A DNA stretch of 64,000 nucleotides from Posidonia oceanica (taxonomy: Eukaryota; Streptophyta; Magnoliopsida; Alismatales; Posidoniaceae), in contig JAZBRS010000077.1 of the NCBI GenBank assembly GCA_037176725.1, forward strand, positions 5,642,001 through 5,706,000. Reading direction: 5' to 3'. Positions within the stretch are counted from its first letter, which is position 1; each line of letters starts with the position of its first letter. A model generated the notes under the pieces. That model did no database searches and was not told the origin of the DNA. It saw nothing but the letters and a program-made list of their open reading frames with translations. Made by a program: the position numbers and the translations under genes. Positions 46,190 through 57,373 of the stretch are shown here, piece after piece.

Positions 46190-47050
46190 GACGAGTAGTT
46201 TGGGGTACCAGCCCGCAAGGGACTCAGCTGAGGGCGATCAGCTGGGGACTCAGCTGGGGTGACCAGCCGAGAAAAGCGTCAGGTTGACGGACCTTTCGCC
46301 GAGCAGTTTGGGGTGCCAGCCCGCAAGGGATTCAGCTGAGGGCGATCAGTTGGGGACTCAGCTGGGGTGACCAGCCGAGAAAAGCGTCAGGTTGACGGAC
46401 CTTTCGTCGAGCAGTTTGGGGTGCCAGCTCGCAAGGGATTCAGCTGAGGGCGATCAGCTGGGGACTCAGCTGGGGTGACCAGCCGAGAAAAGTGTTAGGT
46501 TGACAGACCTTTCGCCGAGCAGTTTGGGGTGCTAGCCCGTAGAGATGATGATCCAGCTAGGGGCGACCAACTGGAGACTCAGCTGGGGATGACCAGCCGA
46601 GAAGAGGACTCAGCTGGGGATGATTAGCTGGGGATGATACCTCCGGGCGACCAAAAGATGCCCCTGGTATCAGGATGATACCAGGGGATGGCCGATGCGC
46701 TCCTGGCATCAGGATGCAAAGATAGATAAGCGAGCGGATAGATGATAGGTTGACGGACCCATCACCGAGCAGTTTGGGGTGCCAGCCCGCAAGGGACTCA
46801 GCTGAGGATGAACAGCTGAGGAGGATGACAGGTTGACGGACCTTTCGCCGGGCAGTTTGGGGTGCCAGCCCGCAAGGGACTCAGCTGAGGATGAACAGCT
46901 GAGGAGGATGACAGGTTGACGGACCTTTCGCCAGGCAGTTTGGGGTGCCAGCCCGCAAGGGACTTAGCTGAGGATGAACAGCTGAGGAGGATGACAGGTT
47001 GACGGACCTTTCGCCAGGCAGTTTGGGGTACCAGCCCGCAAGGGACAGTG
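46190..47050 (-). repeat. Long-unit tandem repeats in the 3' UTR of C
   Basis: About eight units. The first four are spaced about 105-110 bp, the last four about 85 bp. The core is TTGACGGACCTTTCGCCGAG with CAGTTTGGGGTGCCAGCCCG. A second copy of the 11-bp hairpin interrupts the array at 46661-46687. Confidence 0.88.
46661..46687 (-). other. Perfect 11-bp hairpin (C, second copy)
   Basis: CCCCTGGTATC, loop AGGAT, then GATACCAGGGG, identical to A at 340-366. It differs from the copy at 46102 by one compensated base pair. Confidence 0.8.
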
Positions 47051-47352
47051 GTCCAGCTGGGGATGACCAGCTGGAGACGCCGGACGGCTGAGCTTGGTGT
47101 CGCGGGCCTGCAGATGCTCTGGGCTCCGGATTGGGTGCTGAGGACTTCGCCGCGTTGGGATGTCTGCAAGTCTGATTAGAGGGCCCAAGATAATGATGAT
47201 GATGATATGCAATGCAGCAAAGAGTCTTGATGTGCAAGCAGAAAGCAGAAACAGTTTTCATTGATATGATCTTGATGAGTACAATGCCTGCGGTAGGCCA
47301 GAAATGTACAGCACAATTTGGAAAGAAGACCACATGATGGTCGCACAAGGGC

Positions 47353-48555
47353 CTAGTCAACCCGGGCCTTCTTTGGCTGCCTAGAGTCGGGGAATAAGGG
47401 GCCGCCTGGCGGGACTTCAGTAATTGGCCAGAGCTGTCGGACTTCAGCTTCATAATCAGGAGTGCATCCAGTACCTCTCACAGCTGCAACGTCTGTAGAT
47501 TGGACCCCATGCTGCATCAGATTAGCAAGCTTCTTGGTTGGGGCAGTGGTGCTGAGAGGATAAGTCTGTAGAAGCTCGGGCGCTGTACTGTCAATGAAGG
47601 CGCCCTGCTGGAAGCTGAACTGGCGCATGTCCTTGATTGGATGGTACTCTACGCCTGCTGTGAAGCCTAGAAGAATGATCAGCCGCGTGTCACGCGCGCT
47701 GAAGAAGATTGTGAACGGCACTGCTGCAGAGGGAATGATGCGCCAGATCACAGTGTCGTCAGTCAGTGCTGACAGCCTCTCGTATTCGTCTTTGACACTC
47801 TTGTCTGCTCTGGTACGGGCGCTACTACAGTAGGCTTCGAAAGCATGCACTTGAGGGCGCAGAAGGTCCATCTCTAAGTGCGCGGTCAGCCAGACTTGTA
47901 TAAGTGCTCCGCAACCGTGGAAGTGGCGGCAGCGATGAGAAATGCGGTCCAGCCCGCGATATGTCTCTGCCAAGACAACTGGTGCCAGATCTATGTGCTG
48001 GGTCACCACAGCTAGTGCAATCTCTGCGACCTCGATGGCCACTGTCAGTCGGCCATGAGTAAAGATTAGTTCGCCCAGAAAGCGGATGACGAATCCCCGG
48101 AGCCACAGCTCATCTCCGAGGTCAGCACGCTTGTTCAAGATATCATCAAAGTGTGCAAGGCGAAGCATAGGCTCTGGTCCACTGGTGCAGATTAGGTGTT
48201 GTTGGCAGGCTCGAGTGGAGAGCCTAGTCAGTTGGCTCAGGACCCGGAGATATCCGTCGCGCCTCATGAAAACAGGCGGCCCCAAGATCTTTGAAAAGCC
48301 GCATATCCGACGCACCTCTTCCAGTGTAGGTGTCAGCTCAGTTTTGTTGAAGCGGAAGACATGATGCGCCGGCTTCCAGAATCTCGCGGCGGCACACAGA
48401 AGGTGGCAGCTGACCTCCACATCAGCAGCCTTTAGTAGCTTGGTTGGTATGCCCCACAGGCGTAACTTTTCACAGTCTTGTAGAGTGAGCCTGCTGATCC
48501 ACTCTCGCAGGGTTTCCGAGCAGTGTCCGGGAGTCAGCAGAGTAGGAAAACCCAT
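47353..48555 (-). CDS. 3' ORF of element C: DUF7745 / plant-mobile-domain-like protein, 400 aa
   Basis: The chosen ATG (48553-48555) is the one shared by all three copies. An in-frame ATG 46 codons upstream (48691-48693) is open here, but the matching stretch in B is out of phase, so it is less likely to be the true start. Conserved blocks are as in A and B, including the HRCRHFHGC stretch and the LTPTLEEVRRICGFSKIL block. It is open although the gag of the same element carries a frameshift and stops. No enzyme motif is recognised. It would be made from the same RNA strand as gag, by an unknown route, because it lies 1.5 kb downstream of the integrase remnant. Confidence 0.87.
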   Translation of the reverse strand: MGFPTLLTPGHCSETLREWISRLTLQDCEKLRLWGIPTKLLKAADVEVSCHLLCAAARFWKPAHHVFRFNKTELTPTLEEVRRICGFSKILGPPVFMRRDGYLRVLSQLTRLSTRACQQHLICTSGPEPMLRLAHFDDILNKRADLGDELWLRGFVIRFLGELIFTHGRLTVAIEVAEIALAVVTQHIDLAPVVLAETYRGLDRISHRCRHFHGCGALIQVWLTAHLEMDLLRPQVHAFEAYCSSARTRADKSVKDEYERLSALTDDTVIWRIIPSAAVPFTIFFSARDTRLIILLGFTAGVEYHPIKDMRQFSFQQGAFIDSTAPELLQTYPLSTTAPTKKLANLMQHGVQSTDVAAVRGTGCTPDYEAEVRQLWPITEVPPGGPLFPDSRQPKKARVD

Positions 48556-50014
48556 TATACTTGATTGCAGAAGACAGGCTGATAGCTGCAAAAACTTGAA
48601 AGTACCTGCTATTAATAAACAGTCAGATCTCGCAGGTATATAATCACTGACAACAGGCAGAAACTGAGACTGAAAATGTAGTTCCATATGCATTCAGCAG
48701 TTGATAACAGAACATAGCAATTAAGCACGAATAAACAAAGGGAATTGGCAGCAGTCCGGCGAATGCGGGGGCGAGGGCCGGCAGGTGATCTGGACCGGCG
48801 CAGCTTTGATTGTCGTCGATGCGCTCTGCTGGGGAGGAGTACTGTCTCAGGGCCAAAGCGCGTTGCAGAGCGGGAGAGATTGATGGCAGAGGAAAGGAAT
48901 GAAAGAGGATGCATGTATGCATGATGCAGGTGATATGCTTATGAAGATGAGTAGTATGTTTAGATGGATGGGTATGCTTAGGTGGATGCTTGAGTGCCCT
49001 CAGCGTACGGAGTGCTTTGGTGCCTGCTGTAGAGGAAGGGAGTGGTCCTTGACTCACTGGGCCCTACTCAGACTCTCGGCTTATTGGTGGCGCTCCGGAA
49101 CAGGTTGTTGGCATTATAGGTGGTGATGTGGTGAGGACAGGCTACTGGCCGCATTCTCAGGACCTACACCTATTTTTTCAGCTCTCTCTTTTTTTTGAAA
49201 GGTTTCTCCCTCATAGGTATGCAGTCTTTCTCTGCCCCTAGCTAGGAGAAGGTATGTGTTTGCTCTTGGGAGGATGAGGTAGACCCCTTTTTCAGGCTTG
49301 ACATGCTGGGGATCTCTAGTAAAGTATGGGGGATAACGGTGCCTGTGTTTTTTTTGTTTTTTGGGCTACCTTTGCCTTTTTCTTCTTCTTTTTTTTTTGT
49401 TTTGCTTGCTTTTCTCCTTTTTTTTTTTTTGTTTTTGTTCTATCCCCCCCTTTTTATTTGATCTTTTCTTTTTCTCTTTTTTTTTTAGGCTTTTGCTATC
49501 CCCATTCTGGTGGCAAAAGAAGGATGCTTGAATTGTAATGGATTTAGGCTTTGGGTCTGCTGTGTGATGGGTAGAAGGAGCAGAGTTAGACTGCACACCC
49601 CTATCTCTAGGGCCGGCTTTTGTCTTCGTCTTCTGTTCCTTTGAGGTGCCCAAACCTAGATGTCTATCCTCACTTTTTTCAAGCTCACAACCTAACATTT
49701 TTTCTCCCTCAGAGGTGTATGCCCTTGTGAGATTGGGCAGTTCGCCTGTCCTTATTAGTGGTGGCTCCCTCACTTGCTAAGACATCTAAGTAGTGCCAGG
49801 TGAGGCAGGGTGACTCTTTCCAGAGCAGGCAAGCACTTCCGGTTGTCATCACCGGGCAAAAGACGTGATGTTTGAGAGGATGACGATGATGATTTGAAAA
49901 GAGAGGGTGCAAGAGCTGAGAGGATGATGATGATGATTTGAAAAGAAGTGAAGCGAGAGGGCGAGAATGCGAGTGCAGGTGGGAGAAGGGCATCTGCAAC
50001 GGGGCCGCTTTCGG
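48556..50014 (-). other. Non-coding spacer of C between integrase remnant and 3' ORF
   Basis: Homologous to 2054-3534 and 33146-34689. It has a T-rich tract at about 49345-49490 and GATGATGAT microsatellites near 49880-49940. Apart from the 46-codon in-phase lead to the 3' ORF, nothing looks coding. Confidence 0.7.
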
Positions 50015-50885
50015 CTACTGATAGTATTTCTTCAGATAGCAGAGGTTGACGGGCTCAGACTGCTCGACCTGGTCCATATCCTCAAGGGTTACAGCGCCTC
50101 CCGAAAAGATCTGCTTGACCACAAAGGGGCCACGCCAATTGGGTCGGAATTTCCCTCGACCGTCAGGCAAATGAATGGCGCGCAAGACAAGGTCCCCTGG
50201 CTGGAAGCTTCTGGGCTGGACCTTCTTCAAGAATGCTCTGGCCATTCGCTTCTGATAGCAGTGAGCGTTGTGCATGGCTTGCAATCTGCGCTCATCAATC
50301 AAGTTTAGTTGGACGCAGCGGTCTTCGACCCATTCTGCTTCTTCCAACTCAGCTTCCCGCAGGATCCGCAGGGAGGGGATCTCCACTTCAACAGGTAACA
50401 CCGCTTCCATGCCGTACACCAGAGAGTACGGGGTGGCTCCTGTAGAGGTCCGGATTGATGTCCTGTACGCCCAGAGCGCGTACGGGAGCTTGTCGTGCCA
50501 ATCCTTGTGGATTTCTGCCATTTTCTTCAGGATCTTGACAATGTTCTTGTTTGCAGATTCCACTGCTCCGTTCATCTGAGGCCGATAGGGCGAGGATCGA
50601 TGGTGCTTGATCTTGGCAATGAAGTTTGAGCCGTTATCAGAGATGACAGAGTGCGGGACCCCATATCGGGCAACAATATTGTTTCTGATAAATTTTTCTG
50701 TTGCCGCAGCGGTGACTGTCCTGTAAGAGGCTGCTTCCACCCACTTGGTAAAGTAATCGATCGCTACCAGAATGTAACGATGACCATTTGAAGCAGCAGG
50801 ATGGATGGCGCCGATGACATCGATCCCCCAGGTGGAGAAAGGCCATGGCGAAGACATGTTGTGCAGCTGATGCGGAGGGGCCTTG
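50015..50885 (-). pseudogene. Integrase C-terminal two-thirds, truncated (C)
   Basis: From 50857 the frame encodes the catalytic core (first Asp in GIDVIGAI, second in SDNGSNF, Glu in AVESANKN) and the C-terminus with NWRGPFVVKQIF, ending LCYLKKYYQ. An in-frame 36-bp deletion after NFIAK removes 12 residues between the second Asp and the Glu, so the D-35-E spacing is lost. The zinc-binding N-terminus is missing. The junction GGGCCTTG (50878-50885) joins the Ser/Ala-rich spacer to integrase, as in A (4427-4434). Confidence 0.92.
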
Positions 50886-53016
50886 CTGATTCTACTGCTG
50901 AAATTGCCTACTGTTCTGCTGCTTAGGCTGCTGACAGCTTTACTGCTGAGGCATTCTGCTCTGCCGCTGCTGTATTTACTGCTGATGCTCCCCCCTCTGG
51001 GTCCTCTAGTATGCTCATGGAGGATATGCCGGACTGGCGGCTGATCTGGTCACTGCCGCTTGGTGTCTTGCTTAAGTGAGGCATGGGTTGCACAAACCAC
51101 CTAGACCCGCCTTCAGGTTGAAGAGTGATGAGCTCATCTGGTCTAGGGGAGTCCGGCGCTGCTGAGTCTTCTAGGAGCATGATAGAAACATGGTCCTCTT
51201 GCAGAGGAGGATCCGTGACTACGGCTTTTCCTTTCCTTTCTGCAGCTTGATGCTCCGCTAGGTCTTCTACTATCGACTTGATCTGTTCTTGATAGAGTAG
51301 CTCTAAGTCGGACATCCAAGAATCGACCTGGGCTTCTATCGCCGCTCCTTCTTCTTCGTCTGAGGGGGAGTCGACGTAGTAGGCGCCGGGGGCCTGCGGC
51401 ACTGGCCCGGCTGCAAGACGGATCGCCGCCCTTGGAGTCTGCATGATCTGGTTCACGGGCGCGTTCGCTGATGGCAGTTCAGATGTAGAAGGCCCAAATG
51501 CACAAGTCAGCGGTGCTACTGATGAATAAGCTTCCAGGGTCACTGCCGGAGAGTAAGCAGGGGTGCTCTTTGAAGGGCTCAAGGGCCCGGAGAGTGTAGT
51601 GCTCAGTTGGCTTTTTGTGTCGGGCCGTAACTGAGGGAGCGCAGCCTCTGACGCCATAGGGTCTTGCCATGTGAGCTGCTGCAGGTCGTCAGGAGAATGC
51701 GGAGCGGACTGCGCCAGCTGCATTCCTGAAGATGGTGTTGAGGGAGCGGGCTGGGCCACGCTGCTGACTGAGTTGATAGACTGCCCCTCCAGAGATGGGG
51801 GCAGTGGCACTGATGTGTCTGTGACCGCTGGTAGCATACTTGGTTCTGCCAAGAGGGGTGTCTCTGTCTCCTGCACTGTTGCTGACTGCTCTTGAGGAGC
51901 TGATGTGGCTGGAAAAGGATGAGAACTTGCATCTGCCACAGGACCTGCTGAACTGCCTGCTGTTTCTGCCAGAGGGGGAGCTAAATAAACTGACTGTGGG
52001 GCCTCTGCTCTGACCATTGTTTCTGCTGAGCTGATTGGGACTGCCTCTGTTGCATCAGACTGCTCTTCATCTGAGTAGTAGTCCTCAATACACACCCAAT
52101 CCTCTGCCGGCGCTGTGGCTTGGTAATGGGTCGATCCCAGAATTCCTGCACTGGTAAAGTTAGTGAGGTCTCTGGGAATGGCTGGTGTACGATCTCTGAG
52201 GTGGAAGTAGTGATCTTCGTTGAGCTTTGGTTCGTAGCCAAGGCCTTCAGATTTCCTTCGCTCCACTGCTACGATCGGCTCCGCGATCCCTTGGCCGTGA
52301 CGCCCGAGCGGCGTACCCTTTATGTAACCCCACCTGTGACATACATTCTCGACCATTCGAAAGGGGTTATTGTGAACGGTCAGGGAGTTGACACGTTCGA
52401 GATCAGGAACGAAGTTAACTGGCTCGCACCGGTTAACGCGATAGAGGGCTTCAGAAGTCTCGGGGTCAAACGGGATAGATTGTGAAGACACGGGGGAAAC
52501 TGCTTCGATCCGCTCCTTCTCAAAGTTCTCCGCCATGACGACGATGACATCATCGCCATGACGGTACTTTATCATTCGATGGAGGGTCGAAGGAAGGACT
52601 TGATGCTTGTGGAGCCAAGGGCGCCCAAGCAGAAGATTGAAGTTAGGCTTCAAGTCGATGACATAGAATTCTACGTCGAAGACGACCGGACCGATAGCCA
52701 GAGGGATAATCAGAATCCCTAGAGCGTCATGGTGAGTGTTGTCAAAAGCAGTCATTCCCTTTACGACTGGCGTGATATCTTCGGCTTTGAATCCGAGCTT
52801 GGTTGCTGTATGCAAGGAGCAGACGTTAAGGCCTGACCCGTTATCAACCAGTGTTAGGGGAATGCGGAAGTTTTTGAACTGCACCGTGATGAATAGGGGC
52901 TGATCGTGATTAATCCCTGCCGGAGGCAGCTCATCACTCGTGAAAGAGATGACCTGGGGCTCCGCGATTAACCCAACCATGCTCTCCAAGGTAGAAAGCT
53001 CAATGGACTGGGACAC
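50886..53016 (-). pseudogene. Protease, G-patch-like segment and spacer of C
   Basis: An almost 700-codon open stretch. The protease lies near its start (VDNGSGLNV, then LLLGRPWLHKHQVLPSTLH), then the G-patch-like block (HRWGYIKGTPLGRHGQGI), then the Ser/Ala/Gln-rich acidic spacer including PGAYYVDSPSDEEEGAAIEA. It ends at a TAA near 50923, within the repeats next to the deletion junction. It is in phase with the gag end upstream but separated from it by a TAG at about 53025-53027 (CAG in A). The protease could be functional in sequence, but has no intact Gag upstream in this copy. Confidence 0.9.
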
Positions 53017-56000
53017 ACGAGCAGCCTAGAACACGCGAAGAAAAGCCTCGCGGTGCTCGGCAGAAGTGTGGATCAAATCCCAGATGGAGATGTCGGCTTT
53101 AACCTTCTTAAGCTGGGAAGTTAGGTCTGCTCTAGGTTGGCCTCTCCTAGCAGCTGGAGGGGTGATTCTAGCAGGTTCTACAGGGGTAGTGGCTGGAAGC
53201 TGGGTTACTACAGGCTGGCTAGGGATTTGGCTAGCTACGGGCTGATCTGGGGTTGGATCTACTAAGGGTTGGCCCGAGGGTGGGGGTATAACAGGTCCAG
53301 GGTGAGTTGGCCTAGTTGCCGGTGCTGGGGTCCTATAAACCCTCCCCGATCGCGTTACTTCCGCACACATTTCTGTGGCGTAGCTGTAAGGGACGCGATG
53401 GGTGTCCAGGGTCAAATCAATGACGACCGGAGCATGTGCTGCGAGCACAGAAGGGGTTACAGGGGGACCTATTGGATACTGCGGTCTGTCTAGTGGGTAT
53501 GGTTGTTAGGGTGGGAAGGCTGGGGCAGGTTGATGTCTGCCTAGAAGGTGTAGCTGAGGCCGCCCTAAAAGGTGGATGGGAGAACTAGGTTGGGCTCTAG
53601 CTAAGAGGTGTACAGGAGATTGAGCCTGAGGGAGCACGGTGGGAGGCGCGAGAGGGCGCTCCAGCCTGGCACGCGGTCGGATCAAATGGATTCCCGACTC
53701 GGAGCCGGCAACTGCCGCGAGATAGAGACTGACTGGGAAAAGCTCAGAGATGTCAGAGATAAGATCAGAGGGGTCCACTACAGAAGTAGCAGGCCCAGAA
53801 GGAAAGACAGAGTGGACGCCTGAGGTTCCCGCCCCTCCCGGATAAGAGTGCTCCGGTAAAGGTTGGCGGACGATGCCAGAATGCGGGGGAACAGCTGGAG
53901 ATGCAGATGCATGAGTGCGTGCTTGAGTGGAAGCCTCGTGCGTGTCGATCACAATCATTCTCGATTCGATCAGGTCCTGAATTGCGTTCCGCAGGGAGAA
54001 GCAATTATCCGTCGAATGCCCGATGCTTCGATGGAAATTGCAGAAGAGGTCCGGCCTAAACCAATGCGGCAGAGGGCTTGGCGGTGGACGAACCTCCGGG
54101 AACTTCAGGAGCAATGCCACCTTCGGCAAGATGTCCGTGAGTGGTTCCACCAGTGGGGTGAAATTCCTCCTCTCAGCGGGTGGTCTTCTTTGCCTTGGGT
54201 GTGAGCCTTGCTGGACCGGTGCGGCAGGATAGACCGGTCTAGCGATGGTAGTGATGTGCGGTGTGTGCGGGTTCCTAGGTGCAGGAGCGTACACCATTTG
54301 AGCTGGGGCAGGCCGCGACGGCAAGCGAACAGGCACAGCAGGAGAATCGACGAATGCAACAGCGGGTTTCGGCGAATCCTTCCTCTTCGGGCGGTTGTTG
54401 TTGCTGCCGCTGTTGTTGTTGAAGGTGCTGCTGTTGGCACTGTTGCTGCTGATCACTGCCTGCTTAGCGAACGCAGAGAGAGCTGGGAAGTTGCCACTCC
54501 GCAAAGAACTCTCCACGCGCGCTCCAGCTCTGATGAGTGCCGCAAAAGTAGTGACTGGCTGAATGCTAAGCAGAGCCCCGAGAGACGGCTGCGCGCCTTT
54601 GATGACGATCTCGATAGATTCCTCGTCAGAGGGTCTATCTCGAACCTGAGAGGCAAGGGCGCGCCAGCAGCCGACGTATCCCCGAACGGCTCGCCAGAGT
54701 TCTGCTTGATGGCGATCAAGTCCGCCCTCTTTGGGACAAGATCGAGGTTGAAGGAGTATTGCTCCAGGAACGCCTGACTGAGGTCATTCCAAGTCTTGAT
54801 GGCTGACATATCGAGTGATGTGAACCACTTGAGTGCCGGCCCGGTCAAACTCTTCTGGAACAAGCGGATCAGCAACCTCTTGTCAGCCTGAAGCTGAGCG
54901 AGATCACCGCAATACGCCTTCAGGTGTGCTACGGGGCAGCCCCTACCATTATACTTCTCGAAGTCTGGGATTTTGAACTTCGGAGGGAGTACCGCCTCTG
55001 GAAAGCAGCAGAGGTCCCGGAATTGGTAGGTCTGGTGCTCGGTACCCTGCACTAGTCGTAGTGCCTTCTCCAAGACGTCCATCCGGTTATTGATGGGGTC
55101 CGGAATTGCTGCTGTAGGAGAGGGATCAGCAGGGGTAGTGAGCACATACGCCGAATGGGTCGCACCTAAGTGCTCCTCCGGATCTACCATAGCGTCGCCT
55201 GGTGGAGCAACGGGATGGCCGGCGTATCCGTGCTGGGGGATAGTGTATGCAGGATGCTGGACTTGGTGGAGAGGAGAAGAATAAATGCCATGCTGTGCTG
55301 GGATAGGGGGAGGATGACGGAGCACCAGTTGCTGTACAGGCGGGGTGCCAGACAGCGAGCCAGTGAGGTACTGGGCTCCAGCCGGTCCAAAGGATTGACC
55401 ACCAGGAGGAAGTGGAGCATGCTGTGCCAAGTGTTGTGCAGGGGGAGGCGGTAGACGAGCCCCCATCGCCGGAACCGTGAGCAGTTGCGACGATGGTCGA
55501 GGCGGAGGTGCAGAGGTCGATGCAAGAAATGCAGGAACTGGCCTCGGAGGAACCTCAGGGACGACAGAGACAGGAGAAGGACGAACTGATAGAGCCATGC
55601 CCTGCAGTCTCTGGGCAAGCTCCATCAGGTGCTGGTATTGCGCTTCGGGCGTCTCGCCAGTGGGGACGCTGAAGTGCAGTGCCGGCGGGGATTGAGAAAC
55701 AAGTGGCACGGACACAGACTGTCTGGGAGGGAAGGATTCTACAGAAAGTGCCGCAGCAGCGGTGGAAGGGATGTCGAAAGCGACGTATCCCTGGGACGGA
55801 GGGGGCAGTGGCGTCTCCGGAGCGCGAGTAACGGCCGTCAAGATAGATTCGGCGACCGGATCCGGAGGAAGGGAGGCTTGCCACTGTCCCGGGGTGTACT
55901 GAGAACCTAGAGACGTCAGAGGAGGAAACCCTGGCGTCAGAGGGGGAACAAGAGGGACAGGAGGAGCAACTGGAGGGGCCAGAACGGAAACACCCTCCGT

Positions 56001-56039
56001 GACAGGAGTAAAAGAAGGCTCACTAACGTACTGGGCCAT
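53017..56039 (-). pseudogene. gag of element C, one frameshift and two nonsense codons
   Basis: Start ATG at 56037-56039 (MAQYVSEPSF). A Pro/Gln-rich N-terminal region of about 340 residues is followed by the Gag core (FKIPDFEKYNGRGCPVAHLK, then LTGPALKWFTSLDMSAIKTW). A one-base deletion at about 54680 (GTATCCCC where A has GTACTCCCC) shifts the frame within the core. The original frame resumes as the stretch from 54516 to 53506, with the Asn-rich region and the FCNFHRSIGHSTDNCFSLRN motif. It ends at TAA near 53503-53505 (CAA in the family). A further open part, 53448-53028, ends at a TAG (CAG in A). Without these it would be one continuous gag-pro frame. Confidence 0.92.
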
Positions 56040-57354
56040 CGCTGACCTAGAGCGTGTGAGAATAGGGCTGCGACGGGTACTCAAGCGGTGAGTCCTACGA
56101 GGAGCTATCGTCGCAAGTGCGGATAGCTCAAAGGGGGAATGGTCGCGAACTAAGTCGCAAAAAGGGCGTCAACGAGGGTCGATACTCGAGCTCTGGCAAA
56201 GGGAAACTCGCTTACCGATCACGCTGACACAACAAAGGGAAATTAAGGTTAGAAACTAAAAGATGAATGCAATTGAGTTAGTTAAGTGGCATGAATGATG
56301 TGCATGCTTTCTAGTATACCCCCCTTTCCTGACTAGTGTTTCCTAGCAAGGCTGTCTACTCCGGGTATCCCTGGGTGTACGGGTCACCGACTCAGGTCAG
56401 AAAAAAGTAGGTCCCCTGTCTAACTCCCGGCCCAAAGCTCAGGTAATGACAGGGTGGTGCGTTAGTGGCCTCTACCCCGCCAAAGCGCGGGTGGTACCCT
56501 CTACTAACACTGACACGACCCCCGGACAAGGAGGGGACGGACCGACCAACTTATGCCACGCCCAAAGCAGTGGAACAAGAGGCCGGAACCGTCCTTCGCA
56601 GACTAGTAGGTGGACTCAGAGGAGAAGAATGCATGCCCTATATGATGCTTATGCAAAATGATTAGAGTTTTTTATCTTGCACATTTTATTAACCAAAGGG
56701 GGTGAAGGATTGTTTGTAGTCTCTAGTTACCCCTAGAAGTTTCTTTTACTTGCATTTTTTAGTTAATCATGGGGGAAGCAGACAAGTTTCTACTATCCTA
56801 AGCATGGCAAGTGCAAAAGGGAAGAAAATCAGTCAAAATGGCAAGCAACCATCATACAACACAACAAAAGGCATGTTCATGGCATGTGCGAGTGTTCGTG
56901 AATAGGATGGTGAAAAAGAAACATTCATCAAGTCAAAAAGCATGTGAGCATAGTATGTGCGTGTGTAGTGGCATAGCAAGGGTGTAAAAGAAGCATTCAA
57001 CATCCAAAAAGCATGTATTTTAGCCAAACAAAGTATGTAGACATGTAATGTGCGAGAATTAAAGCAGTAATAAGCAAGTAAGGTAAAGTAAGGTAAAAGT
57101 AAGCAGACAGTAAAAGAAATAGGAGCGTAAGCAAGACAATAAGTAAGTAAACAGGCAAAGGAGCAAAGCCAAGCAAAAGAAGGCGCAAACCGAGGCAAAA
57201 GAGGTGCAAAATCCTAAGCAAAGTAGCCACGAAGCGACTCGCTAGGAGTTTGCACAGAAAAGCGAGCAAAACAGGCGAAGAAGGCACATAAGGCAGACAA
57301 AGCTACAAAACAAGCGAGCAAAAAGCCGAAAACGAAAGCCGGAGTCTAGTCTAA
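56040..57354 (-). other. Untranslated leader of C
   Basis: 1.3 kb from gag to PBS, homologous to the leaders of A and B. The frame stays open for 15 codons upstream of the gag ATG but only from a TTG, so ATG 56039 is preferred. No other gene. Confidence 0.72.
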
Positions 57355-57372
57355 TCCCCAGCGGAGTCGCCA
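57355..57372 (-). other. Primer-binding site of C
   Basis: TGGCGACTCCGCTGGGGA on the minus strand, one base from the LTR end, identical to B. Confidence 0.9.
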
Positions 57373-57373
57373 C

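Noticed and set aside
48556..48693. 46-codon upstream extension of the 3' ORF in C
   Set aside because: The matching stretch in B is out of phase with the ORF, so the shared downstream ATG is the better start. A spliced or extended form cannot be excluded.
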